Shown here: piece after piece, positions 6,583 to 13,542 of the stretch | Position numbering within the stretch: the first letter of the stretch is position 1 | Layout of the letters: each line of letters opens with the position of its first letter | From: Candidatus Daviesbacteria bacterium | Lineage (GTDB): Bacteria > Patescibacteriota > Microgenomatia > Daviesbacterales > UBA10151 | Assembly (NCBI GenBank): GCA_016186985.1 | Contig: JACPKO010000003.1 | Location: 1-16,258 of the forward strand | Direction of reading: 5' to 3' | Length of the DNA: 16,258 nucleotides | Position numbers and translations under genes: made by a program | Notes under the pieces: model-generated | Database searches by the model: none | The model's input: the letters and a program-made list of their open reading frames with translations, nothing else | What the model was told of the DNA's origin: nothing

Positions 6583-7818
6583 TCATAGCTTAACACTTAA
6601 TCCTGTTTTTCTGTTGAAAGAATTTGGGAAATTATTTCTTTTGAGATATTCATGGATAGGGGCTTTATAATACCTGTTTTTTAATTCAGATGTTAGCCAT
6701 AAGAATTCCTGAACCACATCCCTATCTAAAAAAGGGTAGCGGGTTTCAATTGAATGAGAACCGGCGACGTATTCTTCCTTGCCCAAATAAGAGTATTGGT
6801 AACCGCCGTAAAAGTTTTCCCAGAGAGTAAGTTTATGCGGAAAGCTACCTTTATATGTACTTTGATGTGGTTTTAATGCATAATCACCGATTATTTCATC
6901 TCCGCCCTGTCCGCTTAAGTATACTTTCCTGCCTTCTTTGTGAGCCTCTTTGCAGATTTTGGAGAGCCCGAGAGAGGCGCTGTCATTTTTTAAAGTTTGA
7001 GGAACTTTATATTTAAAATCCTCAATATTATTATTAACCCATTCAGGTTCTTCGCGGAAATCCTCCGGACTATCGAGATATTCATAGTTGGAAATAAGTC
7101 TCATTCTTTGTTTTAAAACTTCAGTATCCTCACGGCCTTTAATTATGTAGGCTTTAAAATCCACCTTTTGTTTTAAAAGTTCGCATGCAATTGCACCGCT
7201 GTCATAGCCTGAGGAAAGCCCTATAAAACATCCGTTAATTGCCCTTTTTCTTACAGCTTTTTCAAAAGCCTTTATCCAGTCATCGTAAGTATCTTTATGT
7301 TGGTTTAAATCCCATTCATATATTTTCCTTGATTCTTCCTTACCATCAAAATTAAGCAAACCTCCTTTCTGTCGAAAGTAAACAACTTCTATCGTATTAG
7401 CGGGAATCTTATCTCCGCCGACTCCGGACTGGTAGCTTGCACACTCTAAGCCTTTGCGCCAGATTGGTTTGGTAGCAAATAGGTCTGTTGCAAAAATAGC
7501 CAGTTTTTTATTGAAATCATATAAAGCTATAGCCCATTCACCATCAAGATATTTGGGAAAATCACTTCCGTATTTTTTATAAAGCGGTATTAAATTTTCT
7601 CCGTCGCTTCTTTTAAACTTATGGTTGTAAATTTCTCCATTATAAAGACAGACTATTCCATTATCCTCGTATGGTTGGGGAGTGAATTCACCTGTAATAT
7701 GCAGAAGGTTATGGACGAATGTAAATCCGTGACGATGAATTTTATTAGTAAAATCCTGACCCCTCTTTTGGATATAGAAATTATTTCCCTTGTCCTGGTA
7801 GACGAGTATTCCGCACAT
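6583..7818 (-). CDS. Small asparagine-synthase-like glutamine amidotransferase
   Basis: 411 residues. The N-terminal glutaminase domain starts MCGILVYQ with the nucleophile Cys2 exposed after Met removal, and has CLYNGEIYNH (58-66) and an LDGEWAIALYD segment (91-101). The synthetase domain has the ATP PP-loop as LSSGYDS (201-207), LSGQGGDEIIGDY (301-313) and ETRYPFLDRDVV (358-369). It ends just after FNRKTGLSV, so it lacks the longer C-terminal tail of classical AsnB, which is about 500-630 residues. In polysaccharide loci this family transfers amide nitrogen to sugar acids or similar substrates, so amidation of a glycan precursor is more likely here than asparagine supply. AGGGAGA lies 5 bases before the ATG. 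The stop sits two bases from the inverted repeat of the GIY-YIG cassette. Confidence 0.85.
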   Translation of the reverse strand: MCGILVYQDKGNNFYIQKRGQDFTNKIHRHGFTFVHNLLHITGEFTPQPYEDNGIVCLYNGEIYNHKFKRSDGENLIPLYKKYGSDFPKYLDGEWAIALYDFNKKLAIFATDLFATKPIWRKGLECASYQSGVGGDKIPANTIEVVYFRQKGGLLNFDGKEESRKIYEWDLNQHKDTYDDWIKAFEKAVRKRAINGCFIGLSSGYDSGAIACELLKQKVDFKAYIIKGREDTEVLKQRMRLISNYEYLDSPEDFREEPEWVNNNIEDFKYKVPQTLKNDSASLGLSKICKEAHKEGRKVYLSGQGGDEIIGDYALKPHQSTYKGSFPHKLTLWENFYGGYQYSYLGKEEYVAGSHSIETRYPFLDRDVVQEFLWLTSELKNRYYKAPIHEYLKRNNFPNSFNRKTGLSVKL

Positions 7819-7820
7819 AA

Positions 7821-8501
7821 TTATCTCCCTGAGCTGAGAATTTTTTCAGCCCGGATCAAATCACCCGGTGAGCTAATAGCTATAATAGTCTTCTTTAGCT
7901 TCACAGGAAATAGTTTATGGTCCCCGGCAAAATCACTAACCATGCCTGTCAAGTAAAACTCACCCTTAACAATTTCCGGAGCATAGTTAAAGATGTCAGT
8001 ATTTAATACCATTACACCATTTGCTGCCAATACAGAGTTTGTTTTAAATGGCTTTTCAACAATTTTTTCTACTGTGCCGTCTTTTCTTAAGCTCGTTATA
8101 CCGCTCTGGTTTGGTTTTTCAGTCCTGAAAACCAAAATACTAAATTCTTTTTTAAGGCAGTTTGTGATATCAACACGATCAGTCAGTTCATCACCGTTTA
8201 CAAGAAGAAATCTTTCATTCTTTAGATATTTCCGGGCGGCCATGAAGCTATAGGCAGACCCCTTATCCGATCCTCTAACATACCTAACTTGCATACCATG
8301 CCATCTATTTCCAATATGCTTTTTGATTTGACTACCCAAATATTTGACCGGGATAATAACTTCATCAATTTCTTGGGGAAAAGATTCAAGGATATAATTA
8401 AGTATAGGTTTACCGTTTACTTTCAGAAGCGGTTTAGGGGTATTTAGAGTCAAAGGCCGCATTCTCGTGCCTTTTCCCGCTGCAAGAATTACTGCTTTCA
8501 T
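7821..8501 (-). CDS. Sugar-1-phosphate nucleotidyltransferase
   Basis: 226 residues. The N-terminal signature MKAVILAAGKGTRMRPLT continues into TPKPLLKVNGKPIL (21-34), the NTP and sugar-phosphate pocket of the RmlA/GlmU-N/HddC superfamily. VNGDELTD (101-108) supplies the metal-binding Asp, and EKIVEKP (145-151) matches the second conserved segment. No left-handed beta-helix acyltransferase domain follows, so the protein is a stand-alone pyrophosphorylase. It overlaps the upstream epimerase by ATGA. With HddA and GmhB homologues next door, D-glycero-alpha-D-manno-heptose-1-phosphate is a plausible substrate (HddC role), but sequence alone does not separate this from glucose- or mannose-1-phosphate enzymes. 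Confidence 0.88.
   Translation of the reverse strand: MKAVILAAGKGTRMRPLTLNTPKPLLKVNGKPILNYILESFPQEIDEVIIPVKYLGSQIKKHIGNRWHGMQVRYVRGSDKGSAYSFMAARKYLKNERFLLVNGDELTDRVDITNCLKKEFSILVFRTEKPNQSGITSLRKDGTVEKIVEKPFKTNSVLAANGVMVLNTDIFNYAPEIVKGEFYLTGMVSDFAGDHKLFPVKLKKTIIAISSPGDLIRAEKILSSGR
7824..7830 (-). promoter_or_regulatory. Strong ribosome binding site for the amidotransferase gene
   Basis: AGGGAGA on the minus strand, five bases before the ATG at 7818. It partly overlaps the end of the nucleotidyltransferase gene. Confidence 0.65.
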
Positions 8502-9616
8502 GGTTTGAGAATTCCTTCTTTATGCATCTTAGCGTAGGTTTTTTTTAAGTAACTGATCGCCTCAGGGTATCCTTGTATCCAGTGGAGATATTCAAAAACG
8601 CTGTCTTTGAGGTCATATTTTGGTTTGTAGCCTAGTTTTTTCAGTTTCCCGATGCTCATCACGGAGTTTCTGGGAGAGTTAATCCGGAACTTTCCTGTTG
8701 CTAAGGGTTTATGGATTATTTTTGCAGCATTGCAAACAGTATTTGCAAGATCAATAATTCTTGAAGTCCTGCCGCTGCCGACGTTTAACACCTGGTAATC
8801 GGCTTTTTTACTTTCGAGTACTAAAAGATGCGCTTGAGTAACGTCATGGATGTTTACAAAGTCCCGGATCTGCATTGCATCTTCATGGGTCAATATTTCT
8901 AAGCCCGCCATAGCTCTTACGCAAAAATCCCTTAGTGCACCTGAATAAAAATGTCTAAAAGATTGTCTTTCCCCCAGTACAATTGAATATCTTAAAGCTA
9001 TAGATGGAATCCGGTAAGTTTGTCCCAGGATTTGACATAATTTTTCAGAGGCCAGTTTGGAAACTGCATAGGGACTTTGAGGACTTAGCTCGTCTGTTTC
9101 AAATTCGGGTAGTATTTCTGCAGCTTTTCCGTCTTTGGGACAACAAACCTCCCACTCATGCTTTTTTAGCTGGGTTTCGCTTCTCATCCGGGCATAAAAA
9201 ACACCATGCCCGGGGCAGGTATATTTGCCCTCACCGTAAACAGATTGAGAAGAGGCGACAATAATTTTTTTTACGGGCAGTTTTTTCCCGACTACAATTT
9301 CATATAAAAGCGCTGTGCTTTTAACGTTAGTATCGAAATACCTGCTAAAGTCCGGATGGTAATCCATATATGAAGCTAAATGGAATACAACGCCTACCCC
9401 GGAAAGAGCCTTAATCCAGTCTTTTTTAATTCTCACATCTCCTCTTATAAATTCAGCTGTATTGTTTAACCAGTCCGGTATTTTTCCATCGTGTGTCGGC
9501 CGCGAAAGATTATCCAAAACACGCACCCGGAATCCTTTATTAATTAAAGCATCAACCAGATGACTTCCTATAAATCCAGCTCCGCCTGTTACTAAAACCA
9601 TATCCTGGTGTTTCAT
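8498..9616 (-). CDS. NAD-dependent NDP-sugar epimerase with Cys-rich insertion
   Basis: 372 residues of the extended short-chain dehydrogenase family. Visible signatures are the Rossmann motif TGGAGFIGSHL (10-20), SSQSVYGEG (122-130), the catalytic Tyr183-x-x-x-Lys187 (YAVSK), and RDFVNIHDVTQAH (251-263). An insertion at about 130-170 with CPGHG (134-138) and a WEVCCPKDG segment (155-163) resembles the Cys-rich insertion of dTDP-L-rhamnose 4-epimerase relatives. Metal binding by this insertion is possible. The product is probably a nucleotide sugar altered at C4 or nearby. It is the first gene of the long minus-strand series and lies divergent to the HddA homologue. GAGGAGA lies about 13 bases before the ATG, and an alternative ATG five codons later (MVLVTGG) is possible. 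Confidence 0.87.
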   Translation of the reverse strand: MKHQDMVLVTGGAGFIGSHLVDALINKGFRVRVLDNLSRPTHDGKIPDWLNNTAEFIRGDVRIKKDWIKALSGVGVVFHLASYMDYHPDFSRYFDTNVKSTALLYEIVVGKKLPVKKIIVASSQSVYGEGKYTCPGHGVFYARMRSETQLKKHEWEVCCPKDGKAAEILPEFETDELSPQSPYAVSKLASEKLCQILGQTYRIPSIALRYSIVLGERQSFRHFYSGALRDFCVRAMAGLEILTHEDAMQIRDFVNIHDVTQAHLLVLESKKADYQVLNVGSGRTSRIIDLANTVCNAAKIIHKPLATGKFRINSPRNSVMSIGKLKKLGYKPKYDLKDSVFEYLHWIQGYPEAISYLKKTYAKMHKEGILKP

Positions 9617-9629
9617 TTTGGACTACATT

Positions 9630-9636
9630 CTCCTCT
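9630..9636 (-). promoter_or_regulatory. Ribosome binding site for the epimerase gene
   Basis: GAGGAGA on the minus strand. It ends 13 bases before the ATG at 9616, slightly long spacing. An ATG directly after it runs at once into TAG and is not usable. Confidence 0.5.
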
Positions 9637-9650
9637 TTGAGATATGGATG

Positions 9651-9679
9651 TTGCAAGAGGGGAATTAAGAGTATATTAT
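9651..9679 (+). promoter_or_regulatory. Predicted promoter for the hddA-gmhB pair
   Basis: TTGCAA (9651-9656) and TATTAT (9674-9679) are spaced by 17 bases, a fair match to a housekeeping sigma-70-type promoter. A start near 9687 would give a leader of about 155 bases that carries the four-hairpin array before the hddA start at 9843. Confidence 0.45.
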
Positions 9680-9683
9680 AGCA
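9675..9683 (-). promoter_or_regulatory. Predicted extended -10 promoter for the minus-strand gene series
   Basis: TGCTATAAT on the minus strand is a perfect extended -10 element (TGn before TATAAT), about 60 bases upstream of the epimerase start. No good -35 is seen at 17 bases. It overlaps the -10 of the divergent plus-strand promoter, so the two could compete for polymerase. Confidence 0.45.
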
Positions 9684-9694
9684 ATGGCAGAAAA

Positions 9695-9827
9695 CCACGA
9701 GTTCACTCGTGGATGAATGCTTCTTCCGCCGAAGGCGGAATCAGCTGAACAGCTTTTGCTGTGAAGCTGTGATAGAAGATACCACGGCTTTGCTCCGATG
9801 TTTACATCGGAGGGCGTATTGCCGTGG
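9695..9827. repeat. Array of four hairpins in the divergent intergenic region
   Basis: Hairpin 1: ccacgag/ctcgtgg (9695-9701, 9706-9712, loop ttca). Hairpin 2: ttccgcc/ggcggaa (9724-9730, 9734-9740). Hairpin 3: 9742-9753 with 9758-9769, a 12-position stem with a tandem G-A mismatch and a tttt loop. Hairpin 4: outer ccacggc/gccgtgg (9782-9788, 9821-9827) enclosing ctccgatg/catcggag (9793-9800, 9805-9812). The array ends 15 bases before the hddA start. It resembles REP or IS200/IS605-associated palindromic DNA. As RNA it would be a structured leader for hddA. No known riboswitch class is recognised. Confidence 0.65.
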
Positions 9828-9842
9828 AGCTTCATAAACAAC

Positions 9843-10832
9843 ATGATTTTTGTCAGGGCTCCATTTAGAATTCCGCTTGGAGGAGGAGGAACCGATTTAC
9901 CCTCATATTACTCAAAATTCGAAGGAGAACTTATCAGTGCGGCAATAAACCGGTACATGTTCATAACAGTAAACAGACCTATAGTAGATAAGCTTATCAG
10001 GGTGAAATATACAAAGACTGAAATTGTTGACAGCATAGGAAAAATAAAACATGACCTGGTGCGCGAAGCTCTTAAACTAACTAAAATTTCAGACTCCATC
10101 GAAATAAACTCAATTGCCGATCTTCCGGCCGGGACCGGAATGGGTTCCTCAGGGAGTTACCTTGTGGCTCTTTTGAAGGCTCTACATACATTAAAAAATG
10201 AGGATATTTCAGTTAAAGACTTAGCGGAAGAAGCTTGTCAGATAGAAATAAAAACTTTAAAAAGACCGGTCGGAAAACAGGACCAATATATCGCAGCTTT
10301 TGGAGGTATAACAAGGCTTAAAATAGAAAAAAATGGGGCAGTAACCGTTAAGAAATTAAATCTGGAACCTTCATTTGTCAGGAATCTGGAAAACAGTCTT
10401 TTGATTTTTTATACAGGGATCCGGCGTGAGGAAAAACAAATCTTAAAAATCCAAAGCAGGGCACTTTTAAGGAATAATAAGGAAGTTATAGAAAACCTGC
10501 ATCATATTAAATCCATTGGCCAGCAGACCGGACAGGCTTTAATAAAGAGTGACATTAATAGGCTCGGAAGGTTAATGCATGAACATTGGATGTCTAAGCG
10601 CAAGCTGTCCACCAGCATAAGTTCTCCAAGGATTGACTACCTGTATGAATTAGGCATAAAAAATGGAGCTCTGGGGGGAAAAATTATGGGCGCTGGAGGG
10701 GGAGGATTTTTAATATTTTGCTGCCCCGGGGACAAGGAGAAGCTAAGGGTAAAAATGAAAAAAGAAGGATTATCAGAATTATTTCTAAATTTTGATATGG
10801 AAGGGGTAAAAGTTGTTGCAGATATAAGTTAA
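9843..10832 (+). CDS. hddA: D-glycero-alpha-D-manno-heptose-7-phosphate kinase homologue (GHMP kinase)
   Basis: 329 residues from the ATG at 9843. An earlier in-frame ATG at 9798 lies inside hairpin 4 and adds 15 residues foreign to the family, whereas 9843 gives the typical start MIFVRAPFRIPLGGGGTDLP. The GHMP ATP-binding loop is PAGTGMGSSGS (95-105). RPVGKQDQYIAAFGG (141-155) and KIMGAGGGGFLIF (280-292) match the HddA subgroup closely. The family phosphorylates D-glycero-D-manno-heptose 7-phosphate at C1 on the way to GDP-heptose. The gene is followed after 7 bases by the GmhB homologue, the next step of the same route. No isomerase (GmhA) is in the window. Galactokinase- or mevalonate-kinase-like activity is less likely given the KQDQY and GGGTDLP motifs. 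Confidence 0.88.
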   Translation: MIFVRAPFRIPLGGGGTDLPSYYSKFEGELISAAINRYMFITVNRPIVDKLIRVKYTKTEIVDSIGKIKHDLVREALKLTKISDSIEINSIADLPAGTGMGSSGSYLVALLKALHTLKNEDISVKDLAEEACQIEIKTLKRPVGKQDQYIAAFGGITRLKIEKNGAVTVKKLNLEPSFVRNLENSLLIFYTGIRREEKQILKIQSRALLRNNKEVIENLHHIKSIGQQTGQALIKSDINRLGRLMHEHWMSKRKLSTSISSPRIDYLYELGIKNGALGGKIMGAGGGGFLIFCCPGDKEKLRVKMKKEGLSELFLNFDMEGVKVVADIS

Positions 10833-10839
10833 ATCCAAA

Positions 10840-11448
10840 ATGGAGAAAAGAGCGCTGTTTATTGACCGTGACGGAGTTATAAATCAGATGATCAGATACG
10901 AGAATGGCTGGGATTCCCCTCAAAAGCTAACTGATGTAAAACTTGTTGAAGGGATCGGGGAGGTTATTCTGTGGGCTAATATTCATAAAATCCCGGTCAT
11001 AGAAATTTCTAACCAGCCTGGAGTTGCTAAAGGTAAAATGTCTCAAAAAGTTTCCGATGCAATTGAAGAAAAAGTTCACAAACTCGTAAAGAAAAAAGGA
11101 GCTTTTATTAATCGGGCGTATGTTTGTTACCATCACCCCAAAGCCGTTATTAAAAAGTTTAAGGAGATATGTGATTGCCGAAAACCAAAGCCGGGATTGC
11201 TTTTACAGGCAGCGAAAGACCTAAAAATAGATTTGGAACAGAGCGTGATGCTTGGAGATAAGATAAGTGATGCAGAGGCGGGGAGAGCCTCGGGTTGTAA
11301 AACTATTATTTTTGTTCATGATAACGATACGGAAGATAAAGCAGGTGAAGCTAAAAAAGCAAAAGCTGATTACAGGGTATTTAAAATTTCAGAAATCACC
11401 CCTTTGCTTAAAAGGCTTTTTAACATTAATCAATCCCGTGACTTCTGA
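10840..11448 (+). CDS. gmhB: D-glycero-D-manno-heptose 1,7-bisphosphate phosphatase homologue (HAD)
   Basis: 202 residues, close to the usual GmhB length. The HAD nucleophile motif is FIDRDGVIN (Asp9 and Asp11). ISNQPGVAKG (56-65) is motif II. The zinc-binding loop is complete as CYHHP (96-100) plus CDCRKPKPG (111-119), and GDKISDAEAG (139-148) is the magnesium-binding motif. This pattern is that of GmhB rather than of the HisB histidinol phosphatases. It removes the 7-phosphate from heptose 1,7-bisphosphate, directly after HddA. The start is 7 bases after the hddA stop with no clear ribosome binding site, so coupling is likely. The last 23 bases overlap the end of the convergent gene at 11426-12127. 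Confidence 0.9.
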   Translation: MEKRALFIDRDGVINQMIRYENGWDSPQKLTDVKLVEGIGEVILWANIHKIPVIEISNQPGVAKGKMSQKVSDAIEEKVHKLVKKKGAFINRAYVCYHHPKAVIKKFKEICDCRKPKPGLLLQAAKDLKIDLEQSVMLGDKISDAEAGRASGCKTIIFVHDNDTEDKAGEAKKAKADYRVFKISEITPLLKRLFNINQSRDF

Positions 11449-12127
11449 ATATTTTTTTAAAACGCTCGGGCAGAATATCTCTAAATAGTTTGACATGATG
11501 TTTTTTATAAGGATGAAAATGAGCTACACGGATCGGTTTTTGAGACATATCATAATTTCTTTGAAAATTATCTACTCCGAGGTTGTATGTATGATCGAGC
11601 ATTTTATACCTGTTTTTCATATTTAGTTCGTTTGTTTTAGCCAGGTGTTCGAAACTGCGTTCTTCGTCTGAGTGGTTTTGATAAATATTGTTCATCGTCC
11701 AGTCAAAGATATCTTTGGTTTTATGATTGAAAAAAAATGAGCCGCCGCCGAACATTCTGTGCGTAGAATCGGTAAGTCCCATATCAAATCCTGAAAGTTC
11801 CAACTCCTCTTCCGTAAACGATTCAAGCTGAAATGCATCGAAATCATGAAACCAATAAAGCTGTCCTTGTTTTATTAGTCCTTTGGCAAAAAGCTGAGTA
11901 ATGGCTACGATTTTCCCCTGAGTTAAATTCCAGGTAATTGGATTTTTATCTTCAACCGCTACTGATTTAACTCCGTTATATTCATATTCAAAATCTGCGG
12001 CAATTAAAATATCTTCTCTCTTCCAGCCTAAGTCCAGGGCATTATCTATCTGGATTTTAGCCATGACTTTATCTTCCTCAGTAGCAAAATTTTTTGACGG
12101 ATCAGTATAGCAGAGTAAATTTATCAT
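11426..12127 (-). CDS. Putative GT-A-like glycosyltransferase of unrecognised family
   Basis: 233 residues. The start overlaps the upstream methyltransferase stop as ATGA. The N-terminus MINLLCYTDPSKNFATEEDK leads to a segment LDLGWKREDILIAADFEYEY (31-50) typical of a first GT-A strand-helix-strand unit. LYWFHDFDAFQLES (90-103) is a hydrophobic strand ending in a DxD-like FHDFDAF. GGGSFFFNHKTKDIFDW (127-143) and DEERSFEHL (154-162) follow, as in the acceptor region of small GT-A enzymes, and histidines cluster near 203-211 (HFHPYKKHH). From memory, similar proteins are found in marine and giant phages and candidate-phylum bacteria, always poorly named. Function is inferred. It is the last gene of its series and converges with gmhB. 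Confidence 0.6.
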   Translation of the reverse strand: MINLLCYTDPSKNFATEEDKVMAKIQIDNALDLGWKREDILIAADFEYEYNGVKSVAVEDKNPITWNLTQGKIVAITQLFAKGLIKQGQLYWFHDFDAFQLESFTEEELELSGFDMGLTDSTHRMFGGGSFFFNHKTKDIFDWTMNNIYQNHSDEERSFEHLAKTNELNMKNRYKMLDHTYNLGVDNFQRNYDMSQKPIRVAHFHPYKKHHVKLFRDILPERFKKIFRSHGID

Positions 12128-12651
12128 ACGCTGAAATCTTTTAAGTCAACAAAGTTGCTTAAAATTGTTGTTGCAGGCTCAACTTCGGTGAAATCGTAGC
12201 GGTACTTAAACAAACTGTAAATTGTAGAGTAATGATAATTCCTTTCTTTATGCGCATCAGCATCATGGAGGATCAGATATTTGGCCTTGTCAGCCAGTTT
12301 GCGTATTTCAACAACCCTTCTTTCCGAAGGCGAGTGGTCGACCAAAACAACATCCCAGGTCTTATTGATGAGCTTATCAGCATCGTCCCAATTTTTAACA
12401 AATACAAATCTATGCCAGAATGGTTTGCCCCGTCCTGTTACATAATACCTTCTGCAAAAATTAAACCATTTTTCATCATTTTCAAGCGTCAGTATATGTC
12501 TTTTCATTTTTCTGCACATCCAATGAAGGAAAGGAGTGCTGAATACACCCGGTCCCAATTCCAGTACATCACCATTTGTTCTATTCATAACTTCCATTAG
12601 CACAGGCAGAAAGGTGCTGTAACGGATGGAAACATTCATGTTGGTTGCCAT
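12124..12651 (-). CDS. Class I SAM-dependent methyltransferase-like protein
   Basis: 175 residues, compact. DVLELGPGVFSTPFL (28-42) is the SAM-binding loop, HILTLENDEKW (52-62) supplies the acidic end of strand 2, and WDVVLVDHSPSERR (99-112) is the post-strand-4 region. LILHDADAHKERNY (126-139) follows, as in phage- and CPR-type Rossmann methyltransferases. It is more divergent than the four Methyltransf_24-like domains nearby. The upstream GT2 gene ends one base before this start and the downstream gene overlaps by ATGA. The substrate is unknown, with a sugar hydroxyl or carboxyl of the local glycan most likely. No membrane segment is seen. Confidence 0.7.
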   Translation of the reverse strand: MATNMNVSIRYSTFLPVLMEVMNRTNGDVLELGPGVFSTPFLHWMCRKMKRHILTLENDEKWFNFCRRYYVTGRGKPFWHRFVFVKNWDDADKLINKTWDVVLVDHSPSERRVVEIRKLADKAKYLILHDADAHKERNYHYSTIYSLFKYRYDFTEVEPATTILSNFVDLKDFSV

Positions 12652-12652
12652 A

Positions 12653-13540
12653 TTATTTAGGAAGTACCCATAAACTCCTGTCTTCAGGCCATGAAGGAAC
12701 AGGCCAGAATTTTTCTACCAGCCACGAAAGCGGGTAAATCATGCCGGGTTCTTTATTGCCCATCCAATGTTTTGCTGACCAGGTGCGGTGACGGGCAACA
12801 TTCGTATAAAGTTTATAATCTCTTGTAAATAAACCGGCTTTATAATGACGCTGCATTTTAAAAAGGTGAGCGTACCAGGTTTTTTTAATGACTTTAATTT
12901 TACCTCCTCCAAGCCAATATTTTAACCCTATTTCAAGCTGTTCACCGCCAAAAGGTCCATAAGTTTTCTTTCTGCTGTCTAAAAATCCAACTCTTTTCAT
13001 AAAGTATTTCTTATTTGCCAGCCAGCAGCTTCCCTGAAAGGTCATAGTGTCATCAATAGTATACCCGGGTTTATTCCGTGCATAAGTCATTTCAGTCCAG
13101 TCCATATTAATTAACCATGCTGCACTGACGTTTGATTTATCCGGGAAAGCTAAATAATGATAATCTCTGACCGGTCTTTTTTCATCTCTGCACCAGTTAA
13201 TCTCATCAAGTGAATAGCGTCTTGGGACCATTAACCAATTCTTCTTACAATTCTCAGACATAATTTTGTCGTAGCCTGGTCCAAACAAACAATGGGAATC
13301 ACATTTCATTATAAATTCGCCTCTGGATGCTTTTATCCCGGCATTTATTGCTGCTCTCATGCCCCGGTTTTTATTGAAGTTTATAACTTTGACTCTGGAG
13401 TCAGATTTTATTGGTGTCTGAGGAACATACCCATCCAGAATTGCTATTACTTCAATATCACCCTGTGCACTCTGAAGGAGTGAATCTATAGTTTTTTGCA
13501 GGAAAGGATCCTTGTAGGAGGGGATAATTATCGAAACCAT
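12653..13540 (-). CDS. GT2 family glycosyltransferase
   Basis: 295 residues. The N-terminus VSIIIPSYKDPFLQKTIDSL is the family 2 nucleotide-binding strand, EVIAILDGY (30-38) follows, and FIMKCDSHC (76-84) provides the Asp of the DxD position. TMTFQGSCWL (165-174), TWYAHLF (221-227) and YPLSWLVEKFWPVPSW (269-284) match the GT2 half of the fusion protein at 1449-3419, so the two are paralogues. This one lacks the Cys-pair insertion and the C-terminal dehydrogenase domain. No transmembrane helices are seen, so it is a soluble or peripheral enzyme. It lies two bases after the methyltransferase at 13543-14139. Donor and acceptor are unknown. Confidence 0.85.
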   Translation of the reverse strand: MVSIIIPSYKDPFLQKTIDSLLQSAQGDIEVIAILDGYVPQTPIKSDSRVKVINFNKNRGMRAAINAGIKASRGEFIMKCDSHCLFGPGYDKIMSENCKKNWLMVPRRYSLDEINWCRDEKRPVRDYHYLAFPDKSNVSAAWLINMDWTEMTYARNKPGYTIDDTMTFQGSCWLANKKYFMKRVGFLDSRKKTYGPFGGEQLEIGLKYWLGGGKIKVIKKTWYAHLFKMQRHYKAGLFTRDYKLYTNVARHRTWSAKHWMGNKEPGMIYPLSWLVEKFWPVPSWPEDRSLWVLPK

Positions 13541-13542
13541 AA

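Noticed and set aside
9798..9842. Upstream ATG extending the HddA homologue by 15 residues
   Set aside because: It lies within hairpin 4, the added residues do not fit the family, and MIFVRAPFRI at 9843 is the typical N-terminus.
12232..12600. 122-residue plus-strand frame
   Set aside because: It is antisense to the methyltransferase at 12124-12651, which has clear SAM-binding motifs.
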